Assembly: GCA_964635055.1 (NCBI GenBank)
Contig: CAZWMT010000030.1
Location: forward strand, 8,757-72,756
Reading direction: 5' to 3'
Length of the DNA stretch: 64,000 bases
DNA from: JAEUJM01 sp964635055
GTDB taxonomy: Bacteria > Actinomycetota > Acidimicrobiia > Acidimicrobiales > DATDAH01
In this document: positions 6,760 through 14,933 of the stretch, piece by piece
Numbering within the stretch: position 1 is the first letter of the stretch
Layout: each line of letters opens with the position of its first letter
Notes under the pieces: model-generated
Told to the model about the DNA's origin: nothing
The model's input: the letters and a program-made list of their open reading frames with translations, nothing else
Databases searched by the model: none
Translations under genes and position numbers: made by a program

Positions 6760-8172
6760 TCAGTCGATGCGGGCGATCTTCTTGGTGTACGCCAGCGCCC
6801 GTCGCGAGTCGTACGACCTCAGGATCTGCATCTTCTCGGCCTCGATCGAGCCCTCGGCGTGCACGGCCAGCACGGCGTGGTAGCCGCCCAGGTCGCGGGC
6901 GGTCAGGTCGCTGATCACGTGCATCAGCCGCAACCGGTGCTCGGCCGACCCCGCGCCCTGGAAGTACTTCTCGAGCACCGGCCGCACCTCGGGGCTGTCC
7001 CAGTCGTCGCCGCCCGGACCCGTCACCAGCAGGCCGCCGGCGCAGTCCTGCACCCACTCGAGGGCCTGGTGGTAGCCGCTGGCGAAGGTGAACTTGGCCA
7101 TGTTGGTGGTCATCGGGTCGGGGTAGGCGATGCCGTCCTCCACCTTGGCCCGAAGCGCGGCCATCTCGGTGAGCGCCCGCACCGTCTCCGAGTACGAGAT
7201 CAGATGGGTGAGCTTGTCGCGGATGTGGCCCGCCTTGCCCACGCCGTTCAGCTCGGCGATGAGCGCCGACGCGCCCACGAAGGCGTCGAGCAGCGGCAGC
7301 TTGTAGGACACCGCGGTGAACCGGTGGTACTCCACGAAGGTGAGCGCCACCGCGCCCGCCAACTCGGGCTCGCGGCACAGGAACACCCGGTCCCAGGGCA
7401 CGAACACGTCGTTGAACACGGTGAGGGTCTCGAGCAGCTTGTGGTTGCTCGACAGCGGGAACTCGAACTCGTTGTGCTCGCGGCCCGAGTACGACGACAC
7501 GTACAGCTCGAGACCCGGGGTGTTGACCGGGATCGCGAAGGCCACCGCGTAGTCCGCGTCCTCGGCGCTCATGGCCCGGGTGGGCAACACGATCAGCTCG
7601 TCGGCGTTGGCGCTGCTGGTGGTGTGGCACTTGGCGCCCCGCACCACGATGCCGTCGTCGTTCTCGGACACCACGTGCACGTACAGGTCGGGGTCGGCCT
7701 GCTTGCTCGGGCCCAGCGAGCGGTCGCCCTTCACGTCGGTCTGGGCCACCGCCACGGCCAGGTCGTTGTCGCGGCAGTGGTCGTGGAAGGCCTGCACCTT
7801 GTCGCGGGCCTCGCCCGTCAGCTTGCGCAGCAGCGCGAACGTGGCGTCGGTGCCGATCTCCTTGATCAGCGTCACCACGGTGCCGCCCTCGGCCGTGCTG
7901 GCGTCGATCAGGCGCATGCGCGCCAACAGGTCGTCGGCGTCGCGGGGGATCTTGTAGTAGGCGCTGTGCTCCTGGCCCGTGTCGGGGTCGGTCACCACCG
8001 CCAGCGCGCGGAACGTGGGGTCGTCCACCAGGTCGAAGTCGTGTGCCGCGTGGTCGACCGCAACGGCGAGCGCGGGCACCTCGTTGATGTCCTCGACGGG
8101 CCGGCCTCGGTAGAACAGCGCTCGCCCGTCGACCAACCCGTTGCGGTACTCATCGGCAGTGCGCAGACCCAT
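6760..8172 (-). CDS. HpaB/4-hydroxybutyryl-CoA dehydratase-fold flavoprotein lacking Fe-S ligands
   Basis: 470 residues, closely resembling 4-hydroxybutyryl-CoA dehydratase (AbfD) over its length: GLRTADEYRNGLVDGRALFY, then DVKGDRSLGPSKQADPDLY, DDGIVVRGAKCHTTSSANAD and DRVFLCREPELAGAVAL. The acyl-CoA-dehydrogenase-like flavin fold is thus expected. The AbfD [4Fe-4S] ligands Cys99, Cys103, His292 and Cys299 correspond by my alignment to Val99, Ile103, His283 and Tyr290, so three of four are missing. It is therefore more likely a two-component flavin monooxygenase (4-hydroxyphenylacetate 3-hydroxylase family) or an uncharacterised CoA-linked enzyme. Single gene, divergent from xerC. Confidence 0.85.
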   Translation of the reverse strand: MGLRTADEYRNGLVDGRALFYRGRPVEDINEVPALAVAVDHAAHDFDLVDDPTFRALAVVTDPDTGQEHSAYYKIPRDADDLLARMRLIDASTAEGGTVVTLIKEIGTDATFALLRKLTGEARDKVQAFHDHCRDNDLAVAVAQTDVKGDRSLGPSKQADPDLYVHVVSENDDGIVVRGAKCHTTSSANADELIVLPTRAMSAEDADYAVAFAIPVNTPGLELYVSSYSGREHNEFEFPLSSNHKLLETLTVFNDVFVPWDRVFLCREPELAGAVALTFVEYHRFTAVSYKLPLLDAFVGASALIAELNGVGKAGHIRDKLTHLISYSETVRALTEMAALRAKVEDGIAYPDPMTTNMAKFTFASGYHQALEWVQDCAGGLLVTGPGGDDWDSPEVRPVLEKYFQGAGSAEHRLRLMHVISDLTARDLGGYHAVLAVHAEGSIEAEKMQILRSYDSRRALAYTKKIARID

Positions 8173-8178
8173 GGGCCA

Positions 8179-8184
8179 ACCCTA
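8179..8184 (-). promoter_or_regulatory. -10-like TAGGGT for the HpaB-like gene (leaderless)
   Basis: On the minus strand TAGGGT ends 6 bases before the ATG at 8172. No clear -35 is visible. The same spacing recurs at many genes of this window. Confidence 0.5.
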
Positions 8185-8255
8185 AACCGGGGGCGGTCGG
8201 GCAACCGAAGACAGCCGTGCCACCGGCGGCCCGGTTGCGGCCCGGACGGCGGGGT

Positions 8256-8261
8256 TAGCGT
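8256..8261 (+). promoter_or_regulatory. -10-like TAGCGT for xerC (leaderless)
   Basis: TAGCGT ends 6 bases before ATG 8268. TTGCGG at 8235-8240 is a possible -35 with a short 15-base spacer. It supports the chosen start. Confidence 0.5.
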
Positions 8262-8267
8262 GAGGCC

Positions 8268-9143
8268 ATGGCCTGGGACCTCGACGGCTTCTCGGCGTCA
8301 CTCACGGGGGTCGCCCCGGCAACCCGCGAGGCCTACGACCGCGACCTGCGGGCCTTCACCCGCTGGACCGATCGGCTGGGCCTCGAGGGCCCCGCCGAGG
8401 TCGACCGGCGCACGTTGCGGCGCTACCTGGCCTACCTCGCCACGACAGGCAAGGCGCGCCGATCCATCGCCCGTTCGGCGTCGTCGATCCGGCGCTACTT
8501 CGGCTGGCTGCGTCTCACCGGGCGCATCGCCTCGGATCCCTCCGCAGGGCTCAGCGCGCCCAAGGGTGAGGGACGCCTGCCCCGCGTGCTCCCCGAGTCC
8601 GAGGTCAACCAGTTGCTGGACCACCCGGTGCGCACCGAGGAGGCCCCCGAGCTCGCCGCCCGAGACGCCGCCGTCGTGGAGCTCCTCTACGGGAGCGGCC
8701 TGCGGGTGGCCGAGTTGTGCGGGCTCCGGCCGTGCGACCTCGACCTCACCCAACGCCTCGTGATCGTGTGGGGCAAGGGCTCCAAGCAGCGCCGGGTGCC
8801 GCTCAGCCCCCCGGCGGTCGAGGCCTTGCAGCGCTGGCTCGAGGATGGCCGCCACGCGCTGGTCGGCCCGGACAGCCCGGACGACGCCGTCTTCCTCAAC
8901 CGCCGCGGGCACCGTCTCACGCCGCGGGACGTGCGCCGCATCCTCGACCGGCGTTCGGCGACGCCCGTCCACCCCCACGCCCTGCGCCACACGTTCGCCA
9001 CTCATCTTCTCGATGGAGGTGCCGATTTGCGTGCTGTGCAGGAGTTGCTCGGCCATGCCGACCTCGCCACCACGCAGCTGTACACCCACGTCAGCAAGGA
9101 ACGGTTGAGAAGCGTGTTCCAGGCCACCCACCCACGAGCGTGA
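8268..9143 (+). CDS. xerC: Tyrosine recombinase XerC
   Basis: 291 residues. An N-terminal SAM-like core-binding domain (LDGFSASLTGVAPATREAY...) precedes the catalytic domain, in which all catalytic residues are visible: Arg in LLYGSGLRVAELCGL (~146), Lys in GKGSKQRRVPL (~172), HALRH (~237-241), His in LLGHADLATTQ (~262) and the Tyr nucleophile in QLYTHVSKERL (~272). XerC with XerD resolves chromosome dimers at dif. The location between dprA and whiG is the normal actinobacterial position, so this is the housekeeping enzyme and not a phage integrase. Confidence 0.94.
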   Translation: MAWDLDGFSASLTGVAPATREAYDRDLRAFTRWTDRLGLEGPAEVDRRTLRRYLAYLATTGKARRSIARSASSIRRYFGWLRLTGRIASDPSAGLSAPKGEGRLPRVLPESEVNQLLDHPVRTEEAPELAARDAAVVELLYGSGLRVAELCGLRPCDLDLTQRLVIVWGKGSKQRRVPLSPPAVEALQRWLEDGRHALVGPDSPDDAVFLNRRGHRLTPRDVRRILDRRSATPVHPHALRHTFATHLLDGGADLRAVQELLGHADLATTQLYTHVSKERLRSVFQATHPRA

Positions 9144-9155
9144 GACGAGCAACCC

Positions 9156-9932
9156 GTGTCGAATGACGGCGCCCACGTGGACGCGCTGTGGGCCAGGTAC
9201 AAGGCCACCGAGGGTCGTGACGCCCGCGACCAGCTGATCCTGCACTACTCCCCGCTGGTGAAGTACGTCGCCGGCCGGGTGGGTGTCGGGCTTCCCCAGA
9301 ACGTCGACCAGGCCGACCTGGTGAGCTACGGCATCTTCGGGCTGATCGACGCGATCGAGAAGTTCGACCCCGACCGTGGCTTCAAGTTCGAGACCTACGC
9401 CATCTCCCGCATCAAGGGCTCGATCCTCGACGAGCTGCGCTCGATCGACTGGGTGCCGCGGTCGGTGCGGGCCAAGGCCCGATCGCTCGAGAAGGCCTAC
9501 GCCAAGCTCGAGGGGAACCTCCATCGCACGCCGACCGACGAGGAGCTGGCGAGCGAGCTGGACATGAGCGAGACGCAGTTGCAGGCGCTCCTCTCGCAGA
9601 TCTCGTTCGTGGGCATGGCCGCGCTCGACGAGATGCTCGCCGGGGGCGACCGCGGCGAGTCGATCACGCTCGGCGACACGATCGCCGACTCGGGCCGCGG
9701 GCCGGTCAGCACCTACGAGGCGGAGGAGACCCGCCAGCTGTTGGCGCAGACCATCAACCGCATGCCCGAGCGCGAGAAGCTGGTGCTGACGCTCTACTAC
9801 TACGAGGCCCTCACGCTCGCCGAGATCGGCGAGGTGCTCAGCGTCACCGAGAGCCGGGTCTGTCAGATCCACACCAAGGCGGTGCTCCAACTGCGGTCGC
9901 GCATGGCCGCCGCCGAACGCGAGCCGGCCTAG
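9156..9932 (+). CDS. whiG: RNA polymerase sigma factor of the FliA/WhiG family
   Basis: 258 residues. Region 2 is clear (RDQLILHYSPLVKYVAGRVG, DLVSYGIFGLIDAIEKFDP, then FETYAISRIKGSILDELRSI). Region 3 follows, and region 4 ends in LAEIGEVLSVTESRVCQIHT, the helix-turn-helix contacting -35 elements. WhiG controls early sporulation in Streptomyces and FliA controls flagellar genes. No flagellar gene is in this window and the locus is that of whiG, so I favour the WhiG name, though the regulon here is unknown. GTG 9156 starts 13 bases after xerC. Confidence 0.9.
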   Translation: MSNDGAHVDALWARYKATEGRDARDQLILHYSPLVKYVAGRVGVGLPQNVDQADLVSYGIFGLIDAIEKFDPDRGFKFETYAISRIKGSILDELRSIDWVPRSVRAKARSLEKAYAKLEGNLHRTPTDEELASELDMSETQLQALLSQISFVGMAALDEMLAGGDRGESITLGDTIADSGRGPVSTYEAEETRQLLAQTINRMPEREKLVLTLYYYEALTLAEIGEVLSVTESRVCQIHTKAVLQLRSRMAAAEREPA

Positions 9933-10122
9933 CCCTCCCACCCCCGCACCGGGCCGCCTGTCACCTCGGCTCGGGTGGCGACTGCCGCCGAGCATCGGGG
10001 ACCCCACTCGCGCCCGCGCGGCGGTGAGGACCTACGCCTCTACGACGGCATCCCCCGTTGTGGTCCGCTGATGCCCGATGGCGGGCCTCACGTGAGGCGC
10101 ACGCCGGAGAGCCGAGACAGCC

Positions 10123-10995
10123 ATGAGCGACACACCTGGCCCCGAGGGAGCGCCCCCGACGGCAGGCATGCCCTCGGGCCATGCCGACGGCGAATGGGTG
10201 CCCGATCCGAGCGGACGCCACGAGTACCGCTATGTGGTGCACGGCCAAGAGACCGACTGGGTGAGCGATTCGGGGGTCGAGTCGCTCGACGACCACGCCG
10301 AATGGCGCCCCGACCCGACCGGCCGCCATCAATACCGCTACTTCGTCCGCGGTCAGCCCACCCCCGCCGTCAGCGACAACGGCGTGCAGGGGACCGACGC
10401 GCCCATGGCCCCGGTCGGTGGGCGCAAGATGCCGCTGTGGCCCTTCCTGGCGGGCGGCGCCGTCGTGGCGCTGGTGCTGATCGTGGTGGCCGCCGTGTTC
10501 GTCGCCCGGAACGACGACGAGACCTCGACGCCCACGACCCGGGCGGTCACGACCAGCACCGCCGGCCCCACGACCTCGGCCCCCACGACGACGTCGACGC
10601 CTGCGACGACGTCTGGCGGCGGGCGGACCGGCCCGATCAGCGTCTTCGACCTCCAGGTGGGTGACTGCATCGACACGCCGACGGGGCCGACGGTCACCGG
10701 GGTGCCGTGCGCCCAGGCCCACGACTTCGAGGTGTTCGCCCTGTTCGACGTCGCCGGCGCACCGGGGGCCGCCTATCCCGGCGACTCGACCGTCTCCGAC
10801 CTGGCCAACACCGGTTGCCAGGGCGAGCGGTTCACCGAGTACATCGGCGAGGACTACGCCACCTCGTCCATCTACGCCACCTCGCTCAACCCGTCCGAGT
10901 CGACGTGGACCGACCAGGACGACCGTGAGGTGGTGTGCCTGGCCATGGCCCAGACCGGGCAACTCACCGGGTCGGTGCGCGGGATCGGCCGCTAG
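10123..10995 (+). CDS. Membrane-anchored Septum_form domain protein with duplicated N-terminal motif
   Basis: 290 residues. The cytosolic N-terminus holds two ~40-residue repeats of the form EWxPDPxGRHxYRYxVxGQ (about residues 23-45 and 62-85), resembling DUF2510-type Trp/Pro motifs. A single transmembrane helix follows (LWPFLAGGAVVALVLIVVAA, ~105-125), then a Thr/Ser-rich stalk, then an extracellular domain matching the Septum_form family: VGDCIDTP, VPCAQAHDFEVFALF, a later Cys in LANTGCQG and a terminal CLAMAQTG. Relatives are linked to septum formation, but the function is not well proven. No operon partner is apparent. Confidence 0.8.
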   Translation: MSDTPGPEGAPPTAGMPSGHADGEWVPDPSGRHEYRYVVHGQETDWVSDSGVESLDDHAEWRPDPTGRHQYRYFVRGQPTPAVSDNGVQGTDAPMAPVGGRKMPLWPFLAGGAVVALVLIVVAAVFVARNDDETSTPTTRAVTTSTAGPTTSAPTTTSTPATTSGGGRTGPISVFDLQVGDCIDTPTGPTVTGVPCAQAHDFEVFALFDVAGAPGAAYPGDSTVSDLANTGCQGERFTEYIGEDYATSSIYATSLNPSESTWTDQDDREVVCLAMAQTGQLTGSVRGIGR

Positions 10996-11209
10996 CGGGC
11001 ATCCGCGGCGCGGGTCGGGCCGCTCGCGGTGCGGGTCGGGCCGACGCCGATCGGGCCGCGTGCTGACACCGCTGGGTCGGCACGGCCCGCGCCCTCCGTG
11101 GCCGCTCGGGGACGGTCCGGCGGGCGGTGCCGACGCCGATGACCGGCGTTATCGTCGGAGCGCTCGACCACCTCCCCCTTTCGATCGGTTCGACATGAAG
11201 GGGGACGCC

Positions 11210-11782
11210 GTGTCCCGCCGCCAGGCCCTCCTGCCCGCCCTGCTCCTCGCACTCACCGTGTCCGGCCTGCTCCACCCGGCGGCGCGTGCGCACGGTCAGA
11301 CCTCCAGCGTCACCTATCGACCGCCCGTCGACGCGCCGGTGGTCGACCCCTTCCGCGCGCCGGCGTCGCCCTACGGGCCGGGGAACCGGGGCATCGAGTA
11401 CGCCACGGTCCCCGGCACGAGCGTGCGCACCATCGCTCCCGGGACCGTCGTGTTCGCGGGGTCCGTGGCCGGCACCCGCTACGTCACGGTGCTGCACGCG
11501 GACGGCCTGCGCAGCAGCTACGGCTTCCTCGAGTCGCTGTCGGTGCCGGCAGGTGCGGTGCTGCGGGCCGGCGCCGAGGTGGGACGCGCTGGTGATCGGC
11601 TCCACCTCGGCGTGCGGCGGGGTGACGAGTATCTCGACCCCGAGACCCTGTTCGCCCAGGCGGCACCCCAGGTGCGCCTGATCCCTGTCAGTGCCTTCGA
11701 CGACGCCGCCGGCGATGACGAGGCCGCATCGTCCTCTCTCGGCGCCGCGCTCGGCCTCCGTCTCGTTGCCGGCCGCCCCTAG
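11210..11782 (+). CDS. Secreted LytM/M23-fold protein with degenerate zinc site
   Basis: 190 residues with a signal peptide (basic SRRQ, hydrophobic ALLPALLLALTVSGLL, AxA cleavage near ARA). The M23 beta-sheet core is recognisable (APGTVVFAGSVAGTRYVTVLH, GLRSSYGFLESL, DPETLF). The HxGxD zinc motif reads NRGIE (residues 59-63) and the HxH motif reads RLH, so two ligands are changed (His to Asn, Asp to Glu) and the HxH catalytic-base His is Arg. A non-catalytic, EnvC-like regulatory role is likely. GTG 11210 is preferred because AAGGGGG lies just upstream; ATG 11195 is the alternative. M23 genes usually precede rpsB in actinobacteria. Confidence 0.82.
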   Translation: MSRRQALLPALLLALTVSGLLHPAARAHGQTSSVTYRPPVDAPVVDPFRAPASPYGPGNRGIEYATVPGTSVRTIAPGTVVFAGSVAGTRYVTVLHADGLRSSYGFLESLSVPAGAVLRAGAEVGRAGDRLHLGVRRGDEYLDPETLFAQAAPQVRLIPVSAFDDAAGDDEAASSSLGAALGLRLVAGRP

Positions 11783-11936
11783 GAGCCCGGCGGGTAAGCA
11801 GCCTGTGGGATGTCCACGCCGCCCCGGGTGGCGTTCGATGCGGTTGGATCCGTGGCGCGCGGGCCGAGCGGGGGTGCCGTGCCCGCGCAGGAAGGTCGGC
11901 GCGACGGATCACGAGTCAGGGCGTGGCCCGACGGCG

Positions 11937-12548
11937 TCAGACGCCGACGGCGACCCCGGCCGGGCGGGTCGTCTCGGCTGTCTGCGGGGGAGTGGCACGG
12001 GGCCGGGGGCGTCGCCACGCCAGCACGACGAGCCCGACGACGGCTCCGCCCAGCACCACCACGTGCAGCACGAGCCACTTCAGCAGCGTGGCCGGGGCGA
12101 TCTCGGTGCCACCCATCAGCACGAAGCGGACGTCGCCCGATCGCAGCCACGTGTACCCGCTGATGTTGGTGCCGACCGTGACCGCGAACAGGGCGAGCTG
12201 GTCCCACGGCAACAGGTAGCCCGTGAACGACGCTGCCGGCACGGCGATGACCAATCCGACGCCGACGGCGAGCCCCCGGCCGACCTGCTCGGTCGGCCCC
12301 GTTCGCACCGCCAGCAGCACCGCCGCCGCCATCGTGGTGGCCACAGCCAGCCAGGCCGCCCATCGGTGCACCTCGCGCATGACGCTGCCGAGGGTGATGT
12401 CGCGGGACAGCGACGCGCTGACATCGGTCCAGGCGTCGGCGGCATCGGGCCGGTAGGCGAAGTACAACACCGCGCCGGTCGTCACCAGCACCGCCACCTC
12501 GACGGTCAGCAGTGCCAGCACGATCGAGCGGGCCCGGGCGACGGTCAC
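11937..12548 (-). CDS. Minimal cytochrome b-type membrane protein (single-haem pair)
   Basis: 203 residues with four hydrophobic helices. The diagnostic piece is FTGYLLPWDQLALFAVTVGT, the cytochrome b loop between helices C and D, preceded by EVHRWAAWLA (helix B) and followed by LLKWLVLHVVVLGG (helix D). His61 and His162 match the low-potential haem pair. The second pair, 14 residues further along each helix, is absent (Ala75, Leu176). It lacks the C-terminal PEWY domain and has no Rieske neighbour. I chose GTG 12548 because a -10-like TAGCGT lies 7 bases before it; GTG 12557 is also in frame. Its electron-transfer partner is unknown. Confidence 0.75.
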   Translation of the reverse strand: MTVARARSIVLALLTVEVAVLVTTGAVLYFAYRPDAADAWTDVSASLSRDITLGSVMREVHRWAAWLAVATTMAAAVLLAVRTGPTEQVGRGLAVGVGLVIAVPAASFTGYLLPWDQLALFAVTVGTNISGYTWLRSGDVRFVLMGGTEIAPATLLKWLVLHVVVLGGAVVGLVVLAWRRPRPRATPPQTAETTRPAGVAVGV

Positions 12549-12555
12549 GCGGGTC

Positions 12556-12561
12556 ACGCTA
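12556..12561 (-). promoter_or_regulatory. -10-like TAGCGT for the cytochrome b-type gene
   Basis: On the minus strand TAGCGT is followed by 7 bases and GTG 12548. It overlaps the alternative GTG at 12557, which argues against that start. Confidence 0.45.
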
Positions 12562-12751
12562 GGTCACGAGCGTCCTGCGCCGCAGGGCTCCCGGCTGGCC
12601 GGACCGGGCGGTGTTGCCGGTAGGATCGTCAGCCGGCCGAGCGTCCGCCCGGTCGAACCACACCACAGCAGAGCTCCCCGGGTCCCCCCACGGTCGCCGC
12701 AAGGTGCAGGGCCCGGGTTCACGACCAACCGTTGGGGAAGGAGTCAGCGCG

Positions 12752-13792
12752 ATGGCGTCTGTCGTCACCATGAAGCAGTTGCTCGAGGCCGGTGTCCACT
12801 TCGGTCACCAGACCCGCCGGTGGAACCCCAAGATGAAGCGGTTCCTGTGGGGCGAGCGCAACGGCATCTACATCATCGACCTCGAGGAGACGCTGCGGCG
12901 CATCGAGGCCTCGTACACCTTCGTGCGCGACCTCGTGGCTGACGGCGGGTCACTGCTCTTCGTCGGTACGAAGAAGCAGGCGCAGGACGGAGTGCAGTCC
13001 TACGCCGAGAAGTGCGGGATGCCCTACGTGAACCAGCGCTGGCTGGGCGGCATGCTCACCAACTTCGAGACCATCTCGAAGCGGGTGGGCAAGATGCAGG
13101 AGTACGGCCGCATGCGCGACTCGGGCGAGTTCGCGGCCATGCCCAAGAAGGAGGCGCTGATCCTCGGCCGCGAGCTCGAGAAGCTCGAGCGCAACCTCAG
13201 CGGCATCCGCAACATGACCAAGCGCCCGGCGGCGATCTTCGTGCTCGACACCAAGAAGGAGCACATCGCCGTCACCGAGGCCAACAAGCTCGGCATCCCG
13301 ATCGTGGCGCTGGTCGACACCAACTGCGACCCCGACGTCATCGACTACGTGATCCCCGGCAACGACGACGCGATCCGATCGGGCAACCTGATGTGTCGCA
13401 TCCTCGCCGATGCCGTGCAGGAGGGCCTCTACATCCGCTCCAAGCGCAACCCCGATGTGGCGCCGCCGGTCGAGCGGTCGGCCGAGCAGGAGGCCGCGGT
13501 GGCCCAGCAGCAGGCCGAGGCCCGCCGCCAGGCCGCCGCCCAGGCCGCCGAGCGCGACGCCCGCCTCGCGGCGGCCAAGGCCGAGCAGGCCGCCGCCAAG
13601 GCGGCGCCCGCGTCCGCTCCGGCGCCCACTGAGGCACCTGCCCCTGCTGAGGCCGCGGCTCCCACCGAGCCCGAGCCCGCCGTTGAGCCCGCCGCCGCCG
13701 AGGTTGCTGCTGCCCCTGCCGAGGCGACTGCGCCCGCCGCCGCCGAGGAAGCCGAAGCCGCCGAGACCGCGGACGCCCCCGCGGCCGAGTGA
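12752..13792 (+). CDS. rpsB: 30S ribosomal protein S2
   Basis: 346 residues. The first ~235 are S2: VVTMKQLLEAGVHFGHQTRR, IYIIDLEETLRRI, VNQRWLGGMLTNFETI and VDTNCDPDVIDYVIPGNDDA. The last ~110 residues are a low-complexity Ala/Pro/Glu tail (repeated AAAE, PAPTEAPAP), considerably longer than in classical S2 but seen in some actinobacteria. ATG 12752 follows GGGAAGGAG (12735-12743). A TAGGAT hexamer at 12621-12626 could be its -10. It pairs with tsf 210 bases downstream. Confidence 0.97.
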   Translation: MASVVTMKQLLEAGVHFGHQTRRWNPKMKRFLWGERNGIYIIDLEETLRRIEASYTFVRDLVADGGSLLFVGTKKQAQDGVQSYAEKCGMPYVNQRWLGGMLTNFETISKRVGKMQEYGRMRDSGEFAAMPKKEALILGRELEKLERNLSGIRNMTKRPAAIFVLDTKKEHIAVTEANKLGIPIVALVDTNCDPDVIDYVIPGNDDAIRSGNLMCRILADAVQEGLYIRSKRNPDVAPPVERSAEQEAAVAQQQAEARRQAAAQAAERDARLAAAKAEQAAAKAAPASAPAPTEAPAPAEAAAPTEPEPAVEPAAAEVAAAPAEATAPAAAEEAEAAETADAPAAE

Positions 13793-14002
13793 TCGGCGCA
13801 GAAGAACTCTCTGCCGGGCGGCCGACCACGCCGCCTAGCCTCGAGGGAGGCGACGACGCCCGCGCGATCCGTGTGATCGCCCGTCGCCGTGGCGACGACC
13901 ACGGCGGTGGGCATCGCCCCGACCTGGACACGACGGTCCCCGGCCCCATGCCCGGGCCCCGAACACCGCAACGAGACCACTGAGCCTGAGGAGGCCGACG
14001 CT

Positions 14003-14803
14003 GTGCCCGACTTCACCGCGAAAGACGTCCAAGCCCTGCGCCAGGCGACCGGCGCCGGCATGATGGACGCGAAGCGCGCGCTGTCCGAGAACGACGGCGA
14101 CGCCGAGGCCGCGGCCCAGTGGCTGCGCGAGAAGGGCCTGTCGAAGGCCGCCACCCGTTCGGACCGTGAGAACAACCAGGGCGCGGTGGCCATCGCCGTC
14201 GACACCGACGACGTGGTCGCCACCATCGTCGAGCTCAAGTCCGAGACCGACTTCGTGGCCAAGTCCGACCAGTTCAAGGACCTGGCCCAGGAGATCGCCA
14301 CGCTCGTGCTGGCCGACGGCGAGGACGCCGCCGCCCAGAAGGCCGACGCCATCGACGAGCTCAAGGTGACGCTGAAGGAGAACATCGAGCTCGGCCGTGT
14401 CGTGCGGTTCGCGGCCGCGCCCGGCAACCTGCTCGACACCTACCTCCACGTCCAGAGCGAGCGTGGGGTCAACGCGGTGCTGGTCGAGTTGGCCGGGGGC
14501 ACCCCCGAGCTGGCCCACGACATCGCCGTCCACATCGCGTTCACCAAGCCGCGCTTCTTGACCCGCGACGAGGTGCCCGCCGACGAGGTCGAGGCCGAGC
14601 GCCACAGCCTCGAGGCCATCACCAAGGCCGAGGGCAAGCCCGAGCAGGCCTGGCCCAAGATCATCGAGGGCCGGCTCAACGGCTGGTACAAAGAGCAGGT
14701 GCTGCTCGACCAGGCCTTCGTCCGGGACGAGAAGCAGACCGTCAGCCAGCATCTCGGCGACGCCTCCATCGTGCGGTACGCGCAGGTCGTGATCGGCGGT
14801 TGA
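14003..14803 (+). CDS. tsf: Translation elongation factor Ts
   Basis: 266 residues opening with the universal EF-Ts signature FTAKDVQALRQATGAGMMDA and the UBA-like N-domain, then SETDFVAKSDQF in the core and the C-terminal module ending DASIVRYAQVVIGG. EF-Ts exchanges GDP for GTP on EF-Tu. The GTG start at 14003 has a strong GAGGAGG (13987-13993) about 9 bases upstream. A TAGCCT at 13836-13841 in the rpsB-tsf gap might be a secondary promoter. Confidence 0.97.
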   Translation: MPDFTAKDVQALRQATGAGMMDAKRALSENDGDAEAAAQWLREKGLSKAATRSDRENNQGAVAIAVDTDDVVATIVELKSETDFVAKSDQFKDLAQEIATLVLADGEDAAAQKADAIDELKVTLKENIELGRVVRFAAAPGNLLDTYLHVQSERGVNAVLVELAGGTPELAHDIAVHIAFTKPRFLTRDEVPADEVEAERHSLEAITKAEGKPEQAWPKIIEGRLNGWYKEQVLLDQAFVRDEKQTVSQHLGDASIVRYAQVVIGG

Positions 14804-14864
14804 GCGCCGTGGAGCCGGCCGGCGTGGCCCGGGCGTACGAGCGGCGGCACCGACGCGCACGTCA

Positions 14865-14909
14865 CCTGTCCGGACACCGCCTGTCCGGACACCGCCTGTT
14901 CGGAGGCCG
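14865..14909. repeat. Three tandem 15-bp units upstream of pyrH
   Basis: CCTGTCCGGACACCG occurs at 14865-14879 and 14880-14894. A diverged third copy (CCTGTTCGGAGGCCG) lies at 14895-14909, ending 24 bases before the pyrH start. Each unit contains the palindrome TGTCCGGACA, so it could be a protein-binding site or a replication-slippage product. Confidence 0.75.
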
Positions 14910-14933
14910 GGCCGGCCACCCCGGTTGCGGCGC

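Noticed and set aside
8268..9143. Tyrosine recombinase considered as a phage or island integrase
   Set aside because: It sits in the conserved dprA-xerC-whiG order and no attachment site, tRNA or phage gene is nearby.
14865..14909. Tandem 15-bp units considered as a CRISPR-like array
   Set aside because: No spacers separate the units, only three copies, and no cas genes nearby.
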